The notes beneath the pieces are model-generated. The model was not told the DNA's origin and did not search any database. It saw only the letters and a list, made by a program, of their open reading frames with translations. From Gemmobacter sp. (GTDB lineage: Bacteria > Pseudomonadota > Alphaproteobacteria > Rhodobacterales > Rhodobacteraceae), in NCBI RefSeq assembly GCF_034676705.1, contig NZ_JAUCBS010000013.1, positions 756,501 to 820,500 of the forward strand: a stretch of DNA of 64,000 bases, written 5' to 3'. Positions 43,061-51,632 of this stretch are shown here, in pieces (position 1 is the first letter of the stretch; every line of letters begins with the position of its first letter). Made by a program: the position numbers and the translations under genes.

Positions 43061-43720
43061 TCAGTCCCGGTCGGGGGCGCCCAGCGGGAACAGGTGGCGG
43101 TAGGGGCGCGCCTCGTCCACCGCGCGGGCAATGGCGGGGCGGGCCAGCAGGCGGGCGCGATAGGCGCGCAGGGCCGCCTGCGCCGGCGGGATCGGATGCA
43201 CCCAGTCGGCATAGAACAGCGCCGGCGCCGCCGCGCAATCGGCCATCGAAAAGGCCGCGCCCGCCGCCCAGTCGCGGCGCTGCATCACGCCGTCCAGCCA
43301 GCCATAGGCCAGATCCAGCCGCTCGGCCGCGATGCGCAGCCCGTCGGCCCGGGGCATGGGATAGCGGCCAAGCGCGGTGTCCACGGCCAGTTGCATCGCC
43401 GCCATCACATGCAGGTCAAAGACCCGGTCCATCAGCCGCACCTCCAGCGCCGCCAGCGGATCGGCCGGGATCAGCGGCACCGGGCCGGGGTGGGCCAGCT
43501 GGAGGTATTCGAGGATCAGGCTGGTTTCGGTCACCTGCCGGTCGCCATCCAGCAGCAGGGGGAATTTGGCCAGCGGCCAGCGGGCCAGCCAGTCCTGCAC
43601 ATGCTGCGGCGTGTCGGGGCCGATGCAGCGGAATTCGAACGCGGTGGCGTTTTCATACAGCGCGATCAGCGCCTTTTGCGTGTAGGACGAGAACGGATGA
43701 CCATACAGCGCCAGCACCAT
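43061..43720 (-). CDS. Glutathione S-transferase family protein
   Basis: A 219-residue GST. The thioredoxin-fold N-terminus (ALYGHPFSSYTQKALIAL) has Ser residues where glutathione is activated, and the cis-Pro region is LAKFPLLLDG with ETSLILEYL binding the gamma-glutamyl part. The C-terminal helical domain contains FSMADCAAAPALFYADW. ATG at 43720 follows GGAGG. It is divergent from the dehalogenase-like gene; substrate unknown. Confidence 0.9.
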   Translation of the reverse strand: MVLALYGHPFSSYTQKALIALYENATAFEFRCIGPDTPQHVQDWLARWPLAKFPLLLDGDRQVTETSLILEYLQLAHPGPVPLIPADPLAALEVRLMDRVFDLHVMAAMQLAVDTALGRYPMPRADGLRIAAERLDLAYGWLDGVMQRRDWAAGAAFSMADCAAAPALFYADWVHPIPPAQAALRAYRARLLARPAIARAVDEARPYRHLFPLGAPDRD

Positions 43721-43829
43721 TGCAACCTCCCTTGCGGATGGGGGCAGAGTGCCCGCGCCGGACCCGTCGGGCAAGCCCTTGCCACGATGCCCGCCCCCGG
43801 TGCAGCCTTCCGCGCAGGAGGAGATTGCC

Positions 43830-44726
43830 ATGACCAGCATTCCCGGATTCACCCGCCAGACGCTGCATCTGCCGGGGATCGACCTGTCGGTCCAGCAGGC
43901 GGGCCAGGGGCCACCGCTGATCCTGCTGCATGGCTATCCGCAGAACGGCATGTGCTGGTCGCGGGTGGCGCCACGGCTGGTGCAGCACTTCCATGTCATC
44001 ATCCCGGACCTGCGCGGCTATGGCCACAGCGCCGCCCCGCCCGATGATGCGGCCCACACCGTCTATTCAAAACGCCGCATGGCGCAGGATATTATCGAGC
44101 TGATGGACGCGCTGAACCTGCCGAAAGCGAACATCCTGGGCCATGATCGTGGCGCGCGGGTGGCCTATCGGCTGGCGCTGGACCACCCTGGCCGGGTCAC
44201 GCGGCTGGGCATCATCGAGATCGTGCCGACCGGCGATTTCTGGGATGCCTGGATGGCCGATCTGGCCATGACGGCCTATCACTGGACCTTTCTTGCCCAG
44301 CCCGCGCCGCTGCCCGAACGCATGATCGGCGCCGATCCGGTTGCGTATCTGGATCATACGCTGGCGTCCTGGACGCTGGACCACACGCTGGCCACCCTGC
44401 CGCCCGAGGCGCTGGACAGTTACCGCGCCCAGATCCGCGATCCGGCCCGCATCCATGCGATGTGCGCCGATTACCGCGCGGGCGCCACCACCGACCGGCG
44501 GCTGGATGGCGAAAGCCGCGCCGCGGGGGCGCGCATTGCGGCGCCGGTCTGCTACCTGTGGGCCGAACATGGCTTTCCTGCCCGCACCGGCGACCCGCTG
44601 GGCATCTGGCGCCGCTGGGTCGACGACGTGCAGGGGGCGCCCTGCCGGTCGGGCCATTTCGTGCAAGAGGAAAACCCCCGGGCGGTGCTGGACCTGTTCC
44701 TGCCGTTCTTCCGCGCCGGAACCTAG
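43830..44726 (+). CDS. Alpha/beta hydrolase, predicted fluoroacetate dehalogenase
   Basis: A 298-residue hydrolase. Asp106 lies in the nucleophile elbow GHDRGAR and His276 in SGHFVQEE. Compared with the characterised Rhodopseudomonas palustris enzyme (Asp110, Arg111, Arg114, His155, Trp156, Tyr219, His280), every residue is found at a constant offset of four: Asp106, Arg107, Arg110, His151, Trp152, Tyr215, His276. The third triad member, Asp134 there, is Glu130 here. The halide pocket is thus present. The start follows AGGAGGA. Epoxide hydrolase activity is the main alternative. Confidence 0.85.
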   Translation: MTSIPGFTRQTLHLPGIDLSVQQAGQGPPLILLHGYPQNGMCWSRVAPRLVQHFHVIIPDLRGYGHSAAPPDDAAHTVYSKRRMAQDIIELMDALNLPKANILGHDRGARVAYRLALDHPGRVTRLGIIEIVPTGDFWDAWMADLAMTAYHWTFLAQPAPLPERMIGADPVAYLDHTLASWTLDHTLATLPPEALDSYRAQIRDPARIHAMCADYRAGATTDRRLDGESRAAGARIAAPVCYLWAEHGFPARTGDPLGIWRRWVDDVQGAPCRSGHFVQEENPRAVLDLFLPFFRAGT

Positions 44727-45697
44727 CCGGCGACCAGCCGTATCGCCCCCGCCGTCAGGCCACCCGCGCCTGCCACCTCGGCCAGGGGCTTGCCATCCAG
44801 CAGGACGACCATTTCATCGGCCACCCCGCCGGGCGCCAGCGACAGCACAGGGGCGGGGCCGGCCGCATCATAGACCACGACCAGCTCGTCCTGCGCGGCG
44901 TCATAATCCATGATGCGCGCGACCTGGCCCTGCACATTGCTGGCCAGTTCGAACCTGTCCACGCCCTTGCCGCCGGTGGCAATGTCGCCCGCGCCGATGC
45001 GCAACACATCGTCGCCTTCGCCCCCGTTCAGAAAGTTGCCGGCGTTCCCGGTTTCGGCATGGAAAGCGCCGGTCAGCGTGTCGTTTCCGGCGTCGCCATC
45101 CAGCGTGTCCTGCCCGGGGCCGGCGATCATAAGATCGTGACCCATGCCGCCGGCCAGCCAGTCGTCACCCTCTCCGCCTTTCAGCGTGTCGTCGCCGTTG
45201 CCGCCGATCAGCGTGTCCTGGCCGGTGCCACCATACAGCGCATCGTCGCCTTCCTGCCCGCACAGGGTATCGTCGCCGGCATCGCCCCAGATGCGATCGT
45301 CGCCATGGCCGCCCAGGGCCGTGTCATCGTCGGCCCCTGCATGGATCCGGTCATTTCCGCCGGCGCCATTCAGCTGATCCTCGCCTTGCCGGCCCAGCAT
45401 GAGATCGCGGGCAGCGGTCCCCTCCAGCCCGTCGTCGCCGCGTCCGCCTGACAGGCTGGCGGCATCCGCCGCTGTCGGCGGCAGGTCCGAGGTGCCGGCC
45501 AGGCTGGCCACCCCCGCCGGGTCCAGCCCGGCATCCCAGATCTGCTCGGGCAGGGCGGCATCCTCCATCTCGGGCGGCGGCGCGTCCTCCGCCTCTGGCG
45601 GGCTGTCATCGTCGCCCTCTTCCGGCGGGCGGACCAGCAGGCCGCTGGCGACCACCCCGGTCATCAGCATTCCCAGCACCCCCAGCAATCCCAGCAT
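44723..45697 (-). CDS. RTX-type calcium-binding repeat protein with N-terminal membrane anchor
   Basis: 324 residues. An N-terminal hydrophobic segment (about 1-22) is followed by an acidic Pro/Glu/Asp-rich linker (about 25-60) and around nine glycine-aspartate nonapeptide repeats of the form GGxGxDxLx (about 83-245), which fold as calcium-binding beta-rolls. The C-terminal 75 residues are a beta-rich cap. Classical type I secreted RTX proteins lack an N-terminal anchor, so surface or periplasmic tethering is likely. No secretion genes are adjacent. Function unknown. Confidence 0.85.
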   Translation of the reverse strand: MLGLLGVLGMLMTGVVASGLLVRPPEEGDDDSPPEAEDAPPPEMEDAALPEQIWDAGLDPAGVASLAGTSDLPPTAADAASLSGGRGDDGLEGTAARDLMLGRQGEDQLNGAGGNDRIHAGADDDTALGGHGDDRIWGDAGDDTLCGQEGDDALYGGTGQDTLIGGNGDDTLKGGEGDDWLAGGMGHDLMIAGPGQDTLDGDAGNDTLTGAFHAETGNAGNFLNGGEGDDVLRIGAGDIATGGKGVDRFELASNVQGQVARIMDYDAAQDELVVVYDAAGPAPVLSLAPGGVADEMVVLLDGKPLAEVAGAGGLTAGAIRLVAG

Positions 45698-45727
45698 TGC
45701 GCACCCCGCACCCGCAACAGTTGAAAA

Positions 45728-45735
45728 TTAACCAT
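45728..45735. promoter_or_regulatory. TTAACCAT CtrA-like half-site upstream of the RTX gene
   Basis: An exact copy of the 8-mer TTAACCAT, reported as a CtrA-associated motif in Caulobacter, lies 31-38 bases before the RTX start in an AT-rich gap. One occurrence may be chance. Confidence 0.35.
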
Positions 45736-45954
45736 GATGCCGTGTAACATCATGAATTATATTGGAAAATATCATGGAATCGCACGCGGAACAAGGCGCG
45801 AACGGGTTAATGGGGGCCGGGGCGGCAACTTCGGCCTTTATCTTTCGCGCAATTTCCCCTAAATGCGCGCATCCGCCGTGCTGGCGGAGACTTCAGGGCC
45901 CTGCTGGACGACATCCCGGCTTGTGCCGTCACTTCAACCCGCAAGGAGACACCG

Positions 45955-46224
45955 ATGTCGATCACCGTCGAAGACAAGAACCGGCTCATCAAGGAATATG
46001 CGACCAAGGAAGGCGACACCGGCTCGCCCGAAGTGCAGGTCGCGATCCTGTCGTCGCGCATCGCCACGCTGACCGAGCATTTCAAGTCGCACAAGAAAGA
46101 CAACCATTCGCGCCGCGGGCTGCTGATGATGGTCGCGCAGCGCCGCAAGCTGCTGGACTACCTCAAGGCCAAGGACGAGGCGCGCTACACCTCGCTGATC
46201 GCCCGCCTGGGCCTGCGTCGCTAA
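45955..46224 (+). CDS. rpsO: 30S ribosomal protein S15
   Basis: An 89-residue S15, a primary binder of the 16S rRNA central domain. SPEVQVAILSSRIATLTEHF and HSRRGLLMMVAQRRKLLDYL are conserved, shown here in short runs. AAGGAGA lies before the start. It is followed by a strong intrinsic terminator, so the usual rpsO-pnp readthrough is limited and interrupted by a reversed gene. Confidence 0.97.
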   Translation: MSITVEDKNRLIKEYATKEGDTGSPEVQVAILSSRIATLTEHFKSHKKDNHSRRGLLMMVAQRRKLLDYLKAKDEARYTSLIARLGLRR

Positions 46225-46246
46225 GCCGCCTGCAAGGTTTCCCGGA

Positions 46247-46282
46247 AACGCCCGCGCCGCAAGGTGCGGGCGTTTTTGTTTT
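46247..46282 (+). terminator. Intrinsic terminator of rpsO
   Basis: Stem AACGCCCGC (46247-46255) and GCGGGCGTT (46266-46274) followed by a T-rich tract (TTTTTGTTTTG). Confidence 0.85.
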
Positions 46283-46299
46283 GGGTCGGTATCCCGGCC

Positions 46300-46998
46300 T
46301 CAGGCCAGAAGCGACCGGAACCCTTCGGGCAGGAAGCGGACATGGGCATCGGGGCCCTTTGGCTCCAGCGCATAAAGTGCGGGGCGGGCCTGAAGATAGG
46401 GCCGCCAGCGACGTTCGGGCAGGGTGCCGATCATTATCCCGTGCCTCTGTTTCATCTCGGTTGCCAACTGCACCACTGGCATCCCGCGCTTGCCCGTGCT
46501 GTTGGCCGCAATCGTGCTGCGGATTGCCAGGTCCAGCCTGTCCCGCGCCGGAGGCGAGGCAACGGGGGCTTCCTGAACCGCTGGGGGCAGCGCCTTTTTC
46601 GGCACGCAGATTTCATGAAATGCCTGGCAACTTGCCCGAAACGCGGGGCTGGTCTTCGCCTCGCCCATGCCGGTCACCGCATGGCCCCTTTCCCGCAGCC
46701 TGTGCGCCAGATGCGAGAAATCCGCGTCCGATGTCACGATCACGAAGGCCGCGCCGGGCTGGGCAAAGGAAAACTCCATCGCCTCGACGGCAAGGAGAAG
46801 GTCGGTGGCATTCTTGCCTTGGCCGCTGTGGACCAGTCGGAAACCGGGCACCCTGGCCCACGCGTCAAGCCGCGCGACATCGCCATAGACCCGCGCGGCC
46901 ATCGCGCTGCCCGGCTGGCCGCACAGGTTCGTGATCTGGCCGACAAGCGTGGCCGAGATGTTTTCCCCGTCGATGAAAAGGGCAGTGCCTGCGGGCAT
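46300..46998 (-). CDS. NYN-domain nuclease with LOTUS/OST-HTH domain
   Basis: About 232 residues. The N-terminal NYN (PIN-like) domain has the acidic residues LFIDGENIS, NATDLLLAVEAMEF and IVTSDADF expected of a metal-dependent ribonuclease. The C-terminal 75 residues (LDLAIRSTIAANSTGKRG...PERRWRPYL) look like a LOTUS/OST-HTH RNA-binding domain. ATG at 46998 has AAGGA upstream; an in-frame ATG at 47079 is possible. It is antisense to and between rpsO and pnp, both RNA-related genes. Target RNA unknown. Confidence 0.85.
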   Translation of the reverse strand: MPAGTALFIDGENISATLVGQITNLCGQPGSAMAARVYGDVARLDAWARVPGFRLVHSGQGKNATDLLLAVEAMEFSFAQPGAAFVIVTSDADFSHLAHRLRERGHAVTGMGEAKTSPAFRASCQAFHEICVPKKALPPAVQEAPVASPPARDRLDLAIRSTIAANSTGKRGMPVVQLATEMKQRHGIMIGTLPERRWRPYLQARPALYALEPKGPDAHVRFLPEGFRSLLA

Positions 46999-47247
46999 GA
47001 TGGGCAATCCTTCAACGTGCCGACAGGTCTGGATCATGATCGCGGCGAAATTTTGGCCGGTAGCCATCGTCTGCTCCATGGTGACAAGCCGCTTCCCAAA
47101 CCGCCCGTTTTCCTGTATGTGCCGCCCCCATCTGTGATGTGCCGCCCTTGGCCCCGGGCGCATGCGTAAGGATTGGGGCGGCGGCAATGGGGCCGCCATA
47201 AAGGGGAGATCCGGCAGGGGCCGGGACCGCTCCCAAGAGGAAATCGA

Positions 47248-49389
47248 ATGTTCAACGTTACCAGGAAATCCATCCAGTGGGGCAATGAAACGCTCACGCT
47301 GGAAACCGGCAAGGTTGCCCGTCAGGCTGACGGCTCGGTCATCGCCACGCTGGGCGAAACCAGCGTCATGGCCAACGTGACCTTTGCCAAGAAGGCCAAG
47401 GAAGGTCAGGATTTCTTCCCGCTGACCGTCCACTACCAGGAAAAATACTACGCCGCCGGCAAGATCCCGGGCGGCTTCTTCAAGCGCGAGGCGCGGCCGT
47501 CCGAGAAAGAGACGCTGGTTTCGCGTCTGATCGACCGTCCCTGCCGCCCGCTGTTCGTCGAAGGCTTCAAGAACGAAGTGCTGGTCATGGCGACCGTGCT
47601 GTCGTGCGACCTGGTGAATGACCCCGATATCGTCGCGATGATCGCCGCCTCGGCCGCGCTGACGATTTCCGGCGTGCCGTTCATGGGCCCGATCGGCGCC
47701 GCCCGCGTCGGTTTCGTCGATGGAAAATACGTCCTAAACCCGGCGATGGACGACATGACCCAGCTGCGTCACAAGCCCGAACAGCGGCTGGACCTGGTCG
47801 TTGCCGGCACCCAGGACGCCGTGATGATGGTGGAATCGGAAGCCTACGAGCTGACCGAGGAAGAAATGCTGGGCGCCGTGGTGTTCGGCCACCAGCAGAT
47901 GCAGCCGGTGATCGACCTGATCATCGACCTGGCCGAATCCGCCGCCAAGGAACCCTTCGACTTCACCCCGCCGGATCTGACCGCGATCTATGGCAAGGTG
48001 AAAGCGGCGGGCGAGGCGCAGATGCGCGCCGCCTTCGCGATCCGCGACAAGCAGGAACGCACGGCCGCCATCTCGGCCGCTGTCACGGCCATCAAGGGCG
48101 CGCTGTCGGACGAGGATCTGGCCGACATCAACCTTGGCTCGGCGATCAAGAAGCTGGAATCGTCCATCCTGCGCGGCGATGTGGTGACCAACGGCACCCG
48201 CATCGACGGGCGCGATACGAAAACCGTGCGCCCGATCGTGGTGGAAACCGGCATCCTGCCGCGCACCCATGGCTCGGCCCTGTTCACCCGCGGCGAAACC
48301 CAGGGCCTGGTCGTGACCACGCTGGGCACCGGCGAGGATGAGCAGATCATCGACGCGCTGAACGGCAACTACCGTTCGAACTTCCTGCTGCACTACAACT
48401 TCCCGCCCTATTCGGTGGGCGAGGTTGGCCGCGTGGGGTCGCCCGGCCGTCGTGAAATCGGCCACGGCAAGCTGGCCTGGCGCGCGCTGCAAGCCGTGCT
48501 GCCGGCGCCGACCGACTTCCCCTATACCATCCGCGTGGTGTCCGAGATCACCGAATCGAACGGCTCGTCCTCGATGGCGTCGGTCTGCGGCGGGTCGCTG
48601 GCGATGATGGATGCGGGCGTGCCGCTGAAGGCGCCGGTTGCCGGCGTGGCCATGGGCCTGATCCTGGAAGATGACGGCAAATATGCCGTGCTGACCGACA
48701 TCCTGGGCGACGAGGATCACCTCGGCGACATGGACTTCAAGGTTGCCGGCACCACCAGCGGCATCACCTCGTTGCAGATGGACATCAAGGTTGCCGGCAT
48801 CACCCCGGCGATCATGGAACAGGCGCTGGCCCAGGCCAAGGACGGCCGGATCCACATCCTGAACGAGATGGCCAAGTCGCTGTCGGCCCCGCAGGGCTTC
48901 AGCGAATACGCGCCCAAGATCGAGACGCTGACCATCCCCACCGACAAGATCCGCGAAGTGATCGGCTCGGGCGGCAAGGTGATCCGCGAGATCGTCGAAG
49001 TGTCGGGCGCCAAGGTCGATATCAACGACGACGGCGTGATCAAGATCGCCTCCAGCGATGCGGCGGCCATCAAGAAGGCCTATGACATGATCTGGTCGAT
49101 CGTGGCAGAGCCGGAAATCGGCCAGATCTACATCGGCAAGGTCGTGAAGCTGGTCGATTTCGGCGCCTTCGTGAACTTCTTTGGCAAGCGTGACGGTCTG
49201 GTCCATGTGTCGCAGATCGCCAACAAGCGCCTCCAGCACCCGAACGAACTGCTGAAGGAAGGCCAGGAAGTGAAGGTCAAGCTGCTGGGCTTTGACGAGC
49301 GTGGCAAGGTGCGCCTGGGCATGAAGATGGTCGATCAGGAAACCGGCGCCGAAATCGTCGAGCCGAAGAAGGAAAACGCCGAGGGCTGA
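47248..49389 (+). CDS. pnp: Polyribonucleotide nucleotidyltransferase (PNPase)
   Basis: A 713-residue phosphorolytic 3'-5' exoribonuclease of the degradosome. Two RNase PH domains are visible (KIPGGFFKREARPSEKETL and SPGRREIGHGKLAWRAL, in parts), then KH (IREVIGSGGKVIREI) and S1 (GQIYIGKVVKLVDFGAFVNF, in parts) RNA-binding domains. ATG at 47248 follows AAGAGGAAA. The 5' leader contains GC-rich hairpins, as expected for an autoregulated pnp message. Confidence 0.97.
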   Translation: MFNVTRKSIQWGNETLTLETGKVARQADGSVIATLGETSVMANVTFAKKAKEGQDFFPLTVHYQEKYYAAGKIPGGFFKREARPSEKETLVSRLIDRPCRPLFVEGFKNEVLVMATVLSCDLVNDPDIVAMIAASAALTISGVPFMGPIGAARVGFVDGKYVLNPAMDDMTQLRHKPEQRLDLVVAGTQDAVMMVESEAYELTEEEMLGAVVFGHQQMQPVIDLIIDLAESAAKEPFDFTPPDLTAIYGKVKAAGEAQMRAAFAIRDKQERTAAISAAVTAIKGALSDEDLADINLGSAIKKLESSILRGDVVTNGTRIDGRDTKTVRPIVVETGILPRTHGSALFTRGETQGLVVTTLGTGEDEQIIDALNGNYRSNFLLHYNFPPYSVGEVGRVGSPGRREIGHGKLAWRALQAVLPAPTDFPYTIRVVSEITESNGSSSMASVCGGSLAMMDAGVPLKAPVAGVAMGLILEDDGKYAVLTDILGDEDHLGDMDFKVAGTTSGITSLQMDIKVAGITPAIMEQALAQAKDGRIHILNEMAKSLSAPQGFSEYAPKIETLTIPTDKIREVIGSGGKVIREIVEVSGAKVDINDDGVIKIASSDAAAIKKAYDMIWSIVAEPEIGQIYIGKVVKLVDFGAFVNFFGKRDGLVHVSQIANKRLQHPNELLKEGQEVKVKLLGFDERGKVRLGMKMVDQETGAEIVEPKKENAEG

Positions 49390-49407
49390 GTCTCTCTGGC
49401 GGCTGGC

Positions 49408-49434
49408 AAGGCCCCGGGTAACCCCCGGGGCCTT
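49408..49434 (+). terminator. Stem-loop terminator of pnp
   Basis: A perfect 11-bp stem (AAGGCCCCGGG 49408-49418, CCCGGGGCCTT 49424-49434) with loop TAACC, but only two T residues follow. Confidence 0.65.
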
Positions 49435-49656
49435 GTGCATTTCATCCGGCGGTTGATCGGGCTGCACGAATTCACGCAAAAGGCCTGATGCGATCCGGGC
49501 ACAGGAATGTTTTCGCGGTGCCCCTCGGCCATCACGGAAGAAACTGTTCCAAAACCGCCACAATTCTGCGCAGCAGCATGAAATCCTTGGTGATTTATTT
49601 ATCTGAATGCGTAATCCTGAATATGGGGCAACAAACTACAAGTCTGGGGAAATACA

Positions 49657-49803
49657 ATGATCCGCACCATTACTCTTGGTACCTGCGTATCGGTTCAGGG
49701 ACTGTTCGTTCGCGCCTTGGGCGATGGCCGCATCGCCATCCGCGATGGCGACAAGACCTTTGTCGGCCGCCCGGTGCAAACCCCGGTCAGCCTGACCGCC
49801 TGA
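49657..49803 (+). CDS. Small 48-residue protein of unknown function
   Basis: ATG at 49657 is preceded by GGGGA at good spacing and by an AT-rich stretch that looks like a promoter region. The product begins MIRTITLGTCVSVQG and ends PVSLTA; it contains FVRALGDGRIAIRDGDKTF, which reads as a small beta-sheet barrel-like fold. Codon third positions are GC-rich as in real genes here. I believe similar short proteins occur in related genomes but cannot verify. No membrane segment. Confidence 0.55.
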   Translation: MIRTITLGTCVSVQGLFVRALGDGRIAIRDGDKTFVGRPVQTPVSLTA

Positions 49804-49847
49804 TCGGCAGCATTGCCAGGCCGTCCGCATCGGCGGCCGGCTTGGCC

Positions 49848-50309
49848 CTACACCGCGATTGCCGTGGTCTTCAGCACCGTGCGCAGCGAAAACGACGACT
49901 GCATCTTGGCCACGCCGGGCAGCCGGCTCAGGTATTGGCGGTGGATGCGGGCGAAATCCTCGGTATCCTGCGCGACGATCTTCAGCAGATAGTCGGCAGA
50001 ACCCGCCATCAGGTGGCATTCCAGCACATCCGGCACCCGGGCCACCTCGCGCTCGAAGGCGTCCAGCAGTTCGTCTGCCTGGCCTTGCAGCGTGATTTCC
50101 ACGAAAACCGTCGTCGGCCGGCCCAGCCGCCGCGCATCCAGCAGCGCGACGTAGCGGTCGATATAGCCGTCTTCCTCCAGCCGCTGCACCCGCCGGTGAC
50201 AGGCCGAGGCGGACAGGTTGATCTGTTCGGCCAGATCGGCATTGGAAATCCGCCCGTCGCGTTGCAGCACGGTCAGGATGCGGCGGTCGGTGGGGTCCAG
50301 CGCGGTCAT
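49848..50309 (-). CDS. aldR: Lrp/AsnC-family regulator, divergent from alanine dehydrogenase
   Basis: A 153-residue Lrp/AsnC protein: N-terminal helix-turn-helix (RRILTVLQRDGRISNADLAEQ, in parts, and SASACHRRVQRLEEDG), then the RAM ligand-binding domain with the pattern GSADYLLKIVAQD. Divergent placement from ald mirrors AldR of Rhodobacter capsulatus, which activates ald in response to alanine. ATG at 50309; longer in-frame starts would overlap the ald promoter. Confidence 0.9.
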   Translation of the reverse strand: MTALDPTDRRILTVLQRDGRISNADLAEQINLSASACHRRVQRLEEDGYIDRYVALLDARRLGRPTTVFVEITLQGQADELLDAFEREVARVPDVLECHLMAGSADYLLKIVAQDTEDFARIHRQYLSRLPGVAKMQSSFSLRTVLKTTAIAV

Positions 50310-50310
50310 G

Positions 50311-50323
50311 CGAAGAATCTTCG
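50311..50323. promoter_or_regulatory. Candidate operator in the aldR-ald divergent region
   Basis: CGAAGA-A-TCTTCG, a 13-base palindrome directly before the Lrp-type regulator start. Its position suits autoregulation. AAGCGCTT (50344-50351) is a second, shorter dyad. Confidence 0.35.
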
Positions 50324-50463
50324 GCCAGATCGGTGTATGACGCAAGCGCTTTGCGCGCCATGTCAAAACCGCCGTGCAGGTTCCCAGCCCCTTGCACCGA
50401 TTCGCGCGCATCATCGGGGCCTGCCCCGGCAACAAGACCGGGCGCCACCCATGGGAGGGAAGC

Positions 50464-51579
50464 ATGAAGATCGGTTGTCCGAAAGAGATCAAGCCGCAGG
50501 AATTCCGCGTCGGCCTCACGCCACAGGCCGCGCGTGAGGCCATTGCGCATGGCCACGAGGTGATGGTGGAAACCGGCGCCGGCTTGGGCGCCGGGTTCCC
50601 GGATGCCGATTACACCGCCGCCGGCGCCCGCATCCTTGCCACGGCCGAGGAGGTGTTCGCGGCGGCCGAGATGATCGTCAAGGTCAAGGAACCCCAGCCC
50701 GCGGAACGCGCCCGCCTGCGCCGGGGGCAACTGCTGTTCACCTACCTGCACCTGGCGCCCGACCCCGACCAGACGCGCGATCTGCTGGCCTCGGGCGTGA
50801 CCGCGATTGCCTATGAAACGGTGACCGACCGCGCCGGCGGCCTGCCGCTGCTGGCGCCGATGTCCGAGGTCGCGGGCCGCCTGGCACCGCAGATGGGCGC
50901 CTGGGCGCTGCAAAAGGCCAATGGCGGGCGCGGCGTGCTGCTGGGCGGGGTGCCGGGGGTGCGCCCGGCCAATGTGATGATCATCGGCGGCGGTGTGGTC
51001 GGCACGGCGGCCGCCCGGGTCGCGGTGGGCATGGGGGCCAATGTCACGGTGCTGGACCGTTCGGTGCCGCGCATGTCCTGGCTGGACGACATTTTCCAGG
51101 GCCGCCTGACCACGCAATATTCCAGCGCCGCCGCTTTGGCCGACCTGCTGCCCGAGGCCGACATGGTGATCGGTGCCGTCCTGATCCCCGGTGCCGCCGC
51201 GCCCAAGCTGGTCAGCCGCGCGCAACTGTCCACGATGAAGCCCGGATCGGTGATCGTCGATGTCGCCATCGACCAGGGCGGATGCTTTGAAACCTCGCAT
51301 GCCACCACCCATGCCGATCCGATCTATACGGTCGACGGGGTGATCCATTATTGCGTGGCGAACATGCCGGGCGCGGTCGCTCGCACATCGACCATGGCGC
51401 TGGGGAATGCGACGCTGCCCTTCCTGCTGGCGCTGGCCGACAAGGGCTGGAAACGCGCCTGCGCCGAGGATCCGCACCTGCTGGCGGGGCTCAACGTTCA
51501 TGCCGGGCAGCTGACCTATGCGGCCGTGGGCGAGGCGCTTGGCCTGCCGTCGATCCCATCGGCGCAGGCACTGGCCTGA
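50464..51579 (+). CDS. ald: Alanine dehydrogenase
   Basis: A 371-residue NAD-dependent L-alanine dehydrogenase interconverting pyruvate plus ammonia and alanine. The substrate-binding N-terminus (GCPKEIKPQEFRVGLTP) and Lys in VKVKEPQ are present, and NAD binding is at VMIIGGGVVGTAAARVAVGMGA, in parts. GGAGGG precedes the start. It ends before a very strong inverted repeat. Confidence 0.96.
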   Translation: MKIGCPKEIKPQEFRVGLTPQAAREAIAHGHEVMVETGAGLGAGFPDADYTAAGARILATAEEVFAAAEMIVKVKEPQPAERARLRRGQLLFTYLHLAPDPDQTRDLLASGVTAIAYETVTDRAGGLPLLAPMSEVAGRLAPQMGAWALQKANGGRGVLLGGVPGVRPANVMIIGGGVVGTAAARVAVGMGANVTVLDRSVPRMSWLDDIFQGRLTTQYSSAAALADLLPEADMVIGAVLIPGAAAPKLVSRAQLSTMKPGSVIVDVAIDQGGCFETSHATTHADPIYTVDGVIHYCVANMPGAVARTSTMALGNATLPFLLALADKGWKRACAEDPHLLAGLNVHAGQLTYAAVGEALGLPSIPSAQALA

Positions 51580-51632
51580 GCGACGCGCGGGCGCAAGGAT
51601 CGGATGCCTTGCGCCCGGGTCATCTGTCGGAT

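Noticed and set aside
44978..45470. Tandem DNA repeats or CRISPR-like array
   Set aside because: The periodicity is the coding of RTX nonapeptides, with varied codons and no spacers.
47734..49563. 609-residue frame antisense to pnp
   Set aside because: Mirror of a highly conserved gene.
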